40,502 bases of DNA, taken from positions 6,912-47,413 of the forward strand of contig NZCA01000006.1 of the NCBI GenBank assembly GCA_002688095.1, read 5' to 3'. Source of the DNA: Nanobdellota archaeon (GTDB lineage Archaea; Nanobdellota; Nanobdellia; SCGC-AAA011-G17; ARS1403). A program made the position numbers and the translations under genes. Each line of letters begins with the position of its first letter. Positions within the stretch are counted from its first letter, which is position 1. A model generated the notes under the pieces. That model did not search any database. It worked only from the letters and a program-made list of their open reading frames with translations, and had not been told where the DNA came from. This document shows positions 37,978 to 40,502 of the stretch, in pieces.

Positions 37978-38412
37978 ATGAACAAAACCCAAGAAAAAGC
38001 TTTGAATTGGCTCCTTCAACAAGGCTATAAAAAAGAAGATCTAGCTCTTAGACAAAAGTCCCCTAATTTTTTAACTTCAGATAATAAAAAATTTGAAGTC
38101 AAACGTTTATACGGCACTCAAATTATCTTCTACAATTCTCAATATCAACAACTCAAAAAAGACCTTAAAACCACCATCTTAGTTTTTCGTGATAACGAAT
38201 CTTCTCCCTTCCTAAAATTCAAATTCGAAGAAATAAAATCTCTTCCTAAAACTTACAAAGGCATTGAAATAAATTGGGTCAATCTAGATGAAGATATTAA
38301 GGCCATCAGACTTTCTAAGAAAACCAAAGAACGCCTCCAAGGTTTTGGTAAAATGGGGGAAGATTTTGACCATTTAATCAACCGTTTATTGGATAAAATA
38401 AAAAATGACTAA
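37978..38412 (+). CDS. Putative PD-(D/E)xK-like and RHH fusion protein
   Basis: The 144-residue protein has two parts. Residues 1-75 resemble a small endonuclease-like fold: a helix, then FLTSDNKKFEVKRL with Asp35, Glu40 and Lys42 (D-x4-E-x-K) and strand TTILVF. Residues about 109-140 (IRLSKKTKERLQGFGKMGED then FDHLINRLLD) match the ribbon-helix-helix antitoxin pattern. The acid that usually precedes E-x-K is uncertain, so activity is unproven. It overlaps the next gene by 8 bases and diverges from moxR, with repeated elements in its promoter. Confidence 0.6.
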   Translation: MNKTQEKALNWLLQQGYKKEDLALRQKSPNFLTSDNKKFEVKRLYGTQIIFYNSQYQQLKKDLKTTILVFRDNESSPFLKFKFEEIKSLPKTYKGIEINWVNLDEDIKAIRLSKKTKERLQGFGKMGEDFDHLINRLLDKIKND

Positions 38413-40502
38413 ATTAAAATTACTCACATTAATTGTACTCCTCTTCACTTTAACTACTGTATTCGCTCAAGACAACTTAGTTTCTAGATTTGAAAAGGTT
38501 CGTGACGTAGAAGATTTAACTCTAAAACTATCTTTCCATTCATGGGGGGAAGACCGGACCACGGAGATCAATTTAGACACTTATTTCCCTATAAAACGAG
38601 ATCCCAACTCTAGATATATTTTTCTAGCACCTCCAGAGATCTCGGTTCGCATTGATCAAACCAAAGGCACAGCTTATCTTCAAGCTTTTGAACAATGGAT
38701 CGGCACTAAAGACATCATCTTTACTCTGACAGATATCTATAGATTAGAAGCGGCTACTTCCAGTCTTCAAGCCTATAGAACACTTATTACTCAACAAAGA
38801 GCACCTCTAAAAATAAAACGTGAATTTAAAGATCTTCCCCCTTACCATTTATTTGAAAAGATTTTAGATCATTTAGAAAATCAAAAAACCCCCACACCCG
38901 AAGTAAAAGTAGTCAAAAGAGGAGAAAACGTAAAGATAGACATTGCCGAAGAGTTAAATATAGAATTAGATATACAAACCCTAACTGAAGATAAAATCCC
39001 TACCTTAAAACCTACTATAGACATCTCTATCCAACCTGAAAAAGTCAGTGAAGAAGCTGAATTAACTTCCGGAACCTCTCTTTTCATCTTCATTCCCTTA
39101 ATCTTGATAGCCCTCACTTTAGTCATCATCGCTGGATTCTATCTTAGAAATAACTTAGATAAACTCAAAGAACGCTTCAAAAAGAAAGAACCTAAAGAGA
39201 AATCTAAGATAAACAAACTAGTAGAATGCACTCGAAAATTATCTGAAATAGAAAACAAGATAGGTAAAGATCCACTTGAAAAATCCACTTCTAATTTATT
39301 CGCTGTAATTAAGCGTTTCTTCAATCTCATAACCCCTGCAGAATACCAATTCTCGTACTCTGAAATCAAAGAAAAACAATTAGACCCCGAACTTAGCGAC
39401 CATTTAAAAGAGAAACTCTGTGACTTCTCTCGAAACATAGCCGACATTAGGTTTAGCGGAGATAAGGTAGAGAAAGGAGAACTAAAGAAAATCCTCTCCA
39501 ATAGTAAAAAACTAATTCATGCTTCTACAAGAGAGGAAAGGGGAGTGGCTGCAGAAAAAGAAAAAGCTAGAATAAGTAAAACTTTCCCCATTAGTACCAT
39601 AAAGTATATCTTAGAATCTTTCACCACAAAAGAAAAAACTCAAAGACAAGTCTCTACAGTCAAGGAAAGATTCGATTTAAGAAAATCTACTAAAAATCTT
39701 TTCCATAAACTTGGTCTCCTTCAAACCTTAGCTGAAAAAGAATTAACTAGAAAAAGAAAATACAAACTCCAATTAACCAGGCTTAGAGACAAACAGAAAG
39801 CCATAGAAACTCGGAAACACCAAAAAGAACTCGCTATCAAGAGAAGAAAAGACGAGAAAAGACGTAAGAAACTATTAAAATTAAGAGAGAAACAAGCTAA
39901 AGAAAAATTAAAAGTTTTAGAAGAGCATCGTAGACTAAGAGAAACTCAGAAAAGAAAAGACGAAAAGCTAAAACACAAAAAAGCCCAGGCTAGAGCCATA
40001 AGGCAGTATTTCCATGACAAATTCGGCTTATTCAAAACCGTTAAAGACTTAGAAAAAAGATTAGAAGCTAAACGAAAAGAAAAAGTAGAAAAAGAAAGAT
40101 TCAAAAGAACTAAGAAGAGAAAACGAAAGCAGGCCTTCCTTAATTTTTTACACTTCTTGAGATTATACAAGACTCCAGAAGAAAAACATCAGGCCGGGTT
40201 AATCCTCAAAAAAGAAGAAAGATTAGAGAAACAAAGACAAGATCGAAAAAGACAAGATCGAAAAGAAAAATTCTTAGATGTTTTACATTCTTTTAAACTT
40301 TATCGTACTCCTCAAGAAGTCCAAAAAGAAAAAGATAGAAGATTAAAAAAACTAAGAGAAAAAGAAAGATCCAAAGAAGAAAAATACCATTTAGAACAAT
40401 TAGAAAGAAGAAAAAAACTCCAAACCAAAGAAAGAATCAAACTCAAAAAATTAGCTGAAAAACACATAAAACAACAACAAAAAGCTTTGGCCAAAAGACA
40501 TA
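38405..40502 (+). CDS. Long membrane coiled-coil protein with repeats, partial
   Basis: The gene runs off the window; 699 codons are present. The parts, in order, are a signal peptide (residues 1-20), an extracellular domain (to about 220) and a membrane helix (about 226-247). A helical cytoplasmic domain follows (about 262-370, RKLSEIENKIGKDPLEK and FSYSEIKEK) that resembles the cytoplasmic part of DUF4129/BatD-like proteins. A very long Lys/Arg/Glu coiled coil completes it. A motif of the form (F/L)-H-x-(F/L)-x-L-(Y/F/L)-(K/R/Q)-T-x-x-(E/D) recurs with His at 434, 537, 583 and 628. Sitting opposite MoxR/DUF58/VWA, it may be part of the same surface system, which is inference. No family match recognised for the repeats. 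Confidence 0.8.
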   Translation, partial: MTKLKLLTLIVLLFTLTTVFAQDNLVSRFEKVRDVEDLTLKLSFHSWGEDRTTEINLDTYFPIKRDPNSRYIFLAPPEISVRIDQTKGTAYLQAFEQWIGTKDIIFTLTDIYRLEAATSSLQAYRTLITQQRAPLKIKREFKDLPPYHLFEKILDHLENQKTPTPEVKVVKRGENVKIDIAEELNIELDIQTLTEDKIPTLKPTIDISIQPEKVSEEAELTSGTSLFIFIPLILIALTLVIIAGFYLRNNLDKLKERFKKKEPKEKSKINKLVECTRKLSEIENKIGKDPLEKSTSNLFAVIKRFFNLITPAEYQFSYSEIKEKQLDPELSDHLKEKLCDFSRNIADIRFSGDKVEKGELKKILSNSKKLIHASTREERGVAAEKEKARISKTFPISTIKYILESFTTKEKTQRQVSTVKERFDLRKSTKNLFHKLGLLQTLAEKELTRKRKYKLQLTRLRDKQKAIETRKHQKELAIKRRKDEKRRKKLLKLREKQAKEKLKVLEEHRRLRETQKRKDEKLKHKKAQARAIRQYFHDKFGLFKTVKDLEKRLEAKRKEKVEKERFKRTKKRKRKQAFLNFLHFLRLYKTPEEKHQAGLILKKEERLEKQRQDRKRQDRKEKFLDVLHSFKLYRTPQEVQKEKDRRLKKLREKERSKEEKYHLEQLERRKKLQTKERIKLKKLAEKHIKQQQKALAKRH

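Overview
The window is AT-rich DNA from an archaeon, most likely a member of the DPANN group (Woesearchaeota/Pacearchaeota-like); the lineage is an inference. The archaeal evidence is direct: DnaG-type primase, RNA polymerase subunits F, D, N and K, ribosomal proteins L21e and L18e, an exosome (Rrp4/Rrp41/Rrp42), SBDS, proteasome alpha, RNase P proteins Pop5 and Rpp30, and an archaeal-type SRP RNA. Genes are tightly packed. Most have a TATA-like box centred about 26 bp before the start codon, so leaderless mRNAs look like the rule.

Layout. 1-300: a TATA box, a candidate H/ACA-like guide RNA, and a stem-loop leader before dnaG. 295-3400: dnaG, small secreted Cys-containing proteins, the SRP RNA (minus strand, 2846-3120) and a 40-residue acidic repeat peptide. 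3408-4744 (minus): SppA-like protease and RDD membrane protein. 4825-8989 (plus): HPF-like protein, L21e, RpoF, DUF655, S13, S4, S11, RpoD, tRNA-Leu(GAG). 9221-10020: an accessory patch with an orphan small ORF, a minus-strand two-gene cassette with an operator-like inverted repeat over its TATA box, three direct repeats and a folded leader. 10021-11481: L18e, L13, S9, RpoN. 11514-14664: a DedA/VTT-like membrane protein and a Ca2+-type P-type ATPase. 14758-17541 (minus): S2, a TM-helix-repeat protein, a divergent enolase, RpoK. 17538-21443 (minus): Rrp42, Rrp41, Rrp4, SBDS, PsmA, Pop5. 21519-25809 (minus): a large membrane-anchored subtilase, a Cys-rich lipoprotein and Rpp30. 25862-29364: UppS (plus), UMP kinase, DUF357 and a long RelA/SpoT homologue (minus). 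29417-34731: a TtuA/Ncs6-like ATPase, a methyltransferase, a small Zn protein, an Ig-like surface protein, a bacterial-type ThrS and an unknown partner. 34776-37772 (minus): VWA, DUF58, MoxR. 37978-40502 (plus): a nuclease-like/RHH fusion and a very long membrane coiled-coil protein that runs off the end.

How it fits together. The core is information processing: primase, transcription, ribosome, RNA decay, proteasome and SRP targeting. The classical archaeal L18e-L13-S9-RpoN-RpoK-enolase-S2 cluster is split, and its second half lies inverted behind the exosome superoperon. The exosome/RNase P superoperon is itself interrupted by a protease-lipoprotein pair. The less expected parts are an apparently synthetase-only long RSH protein in an archaeon, two divergent gene pairs with the same geometry around one palindromic TATA box, a MoxR/VWA locus facing a coiled-coil protein with a repeated motif I do not recognise, and several candidate structured RNAs.
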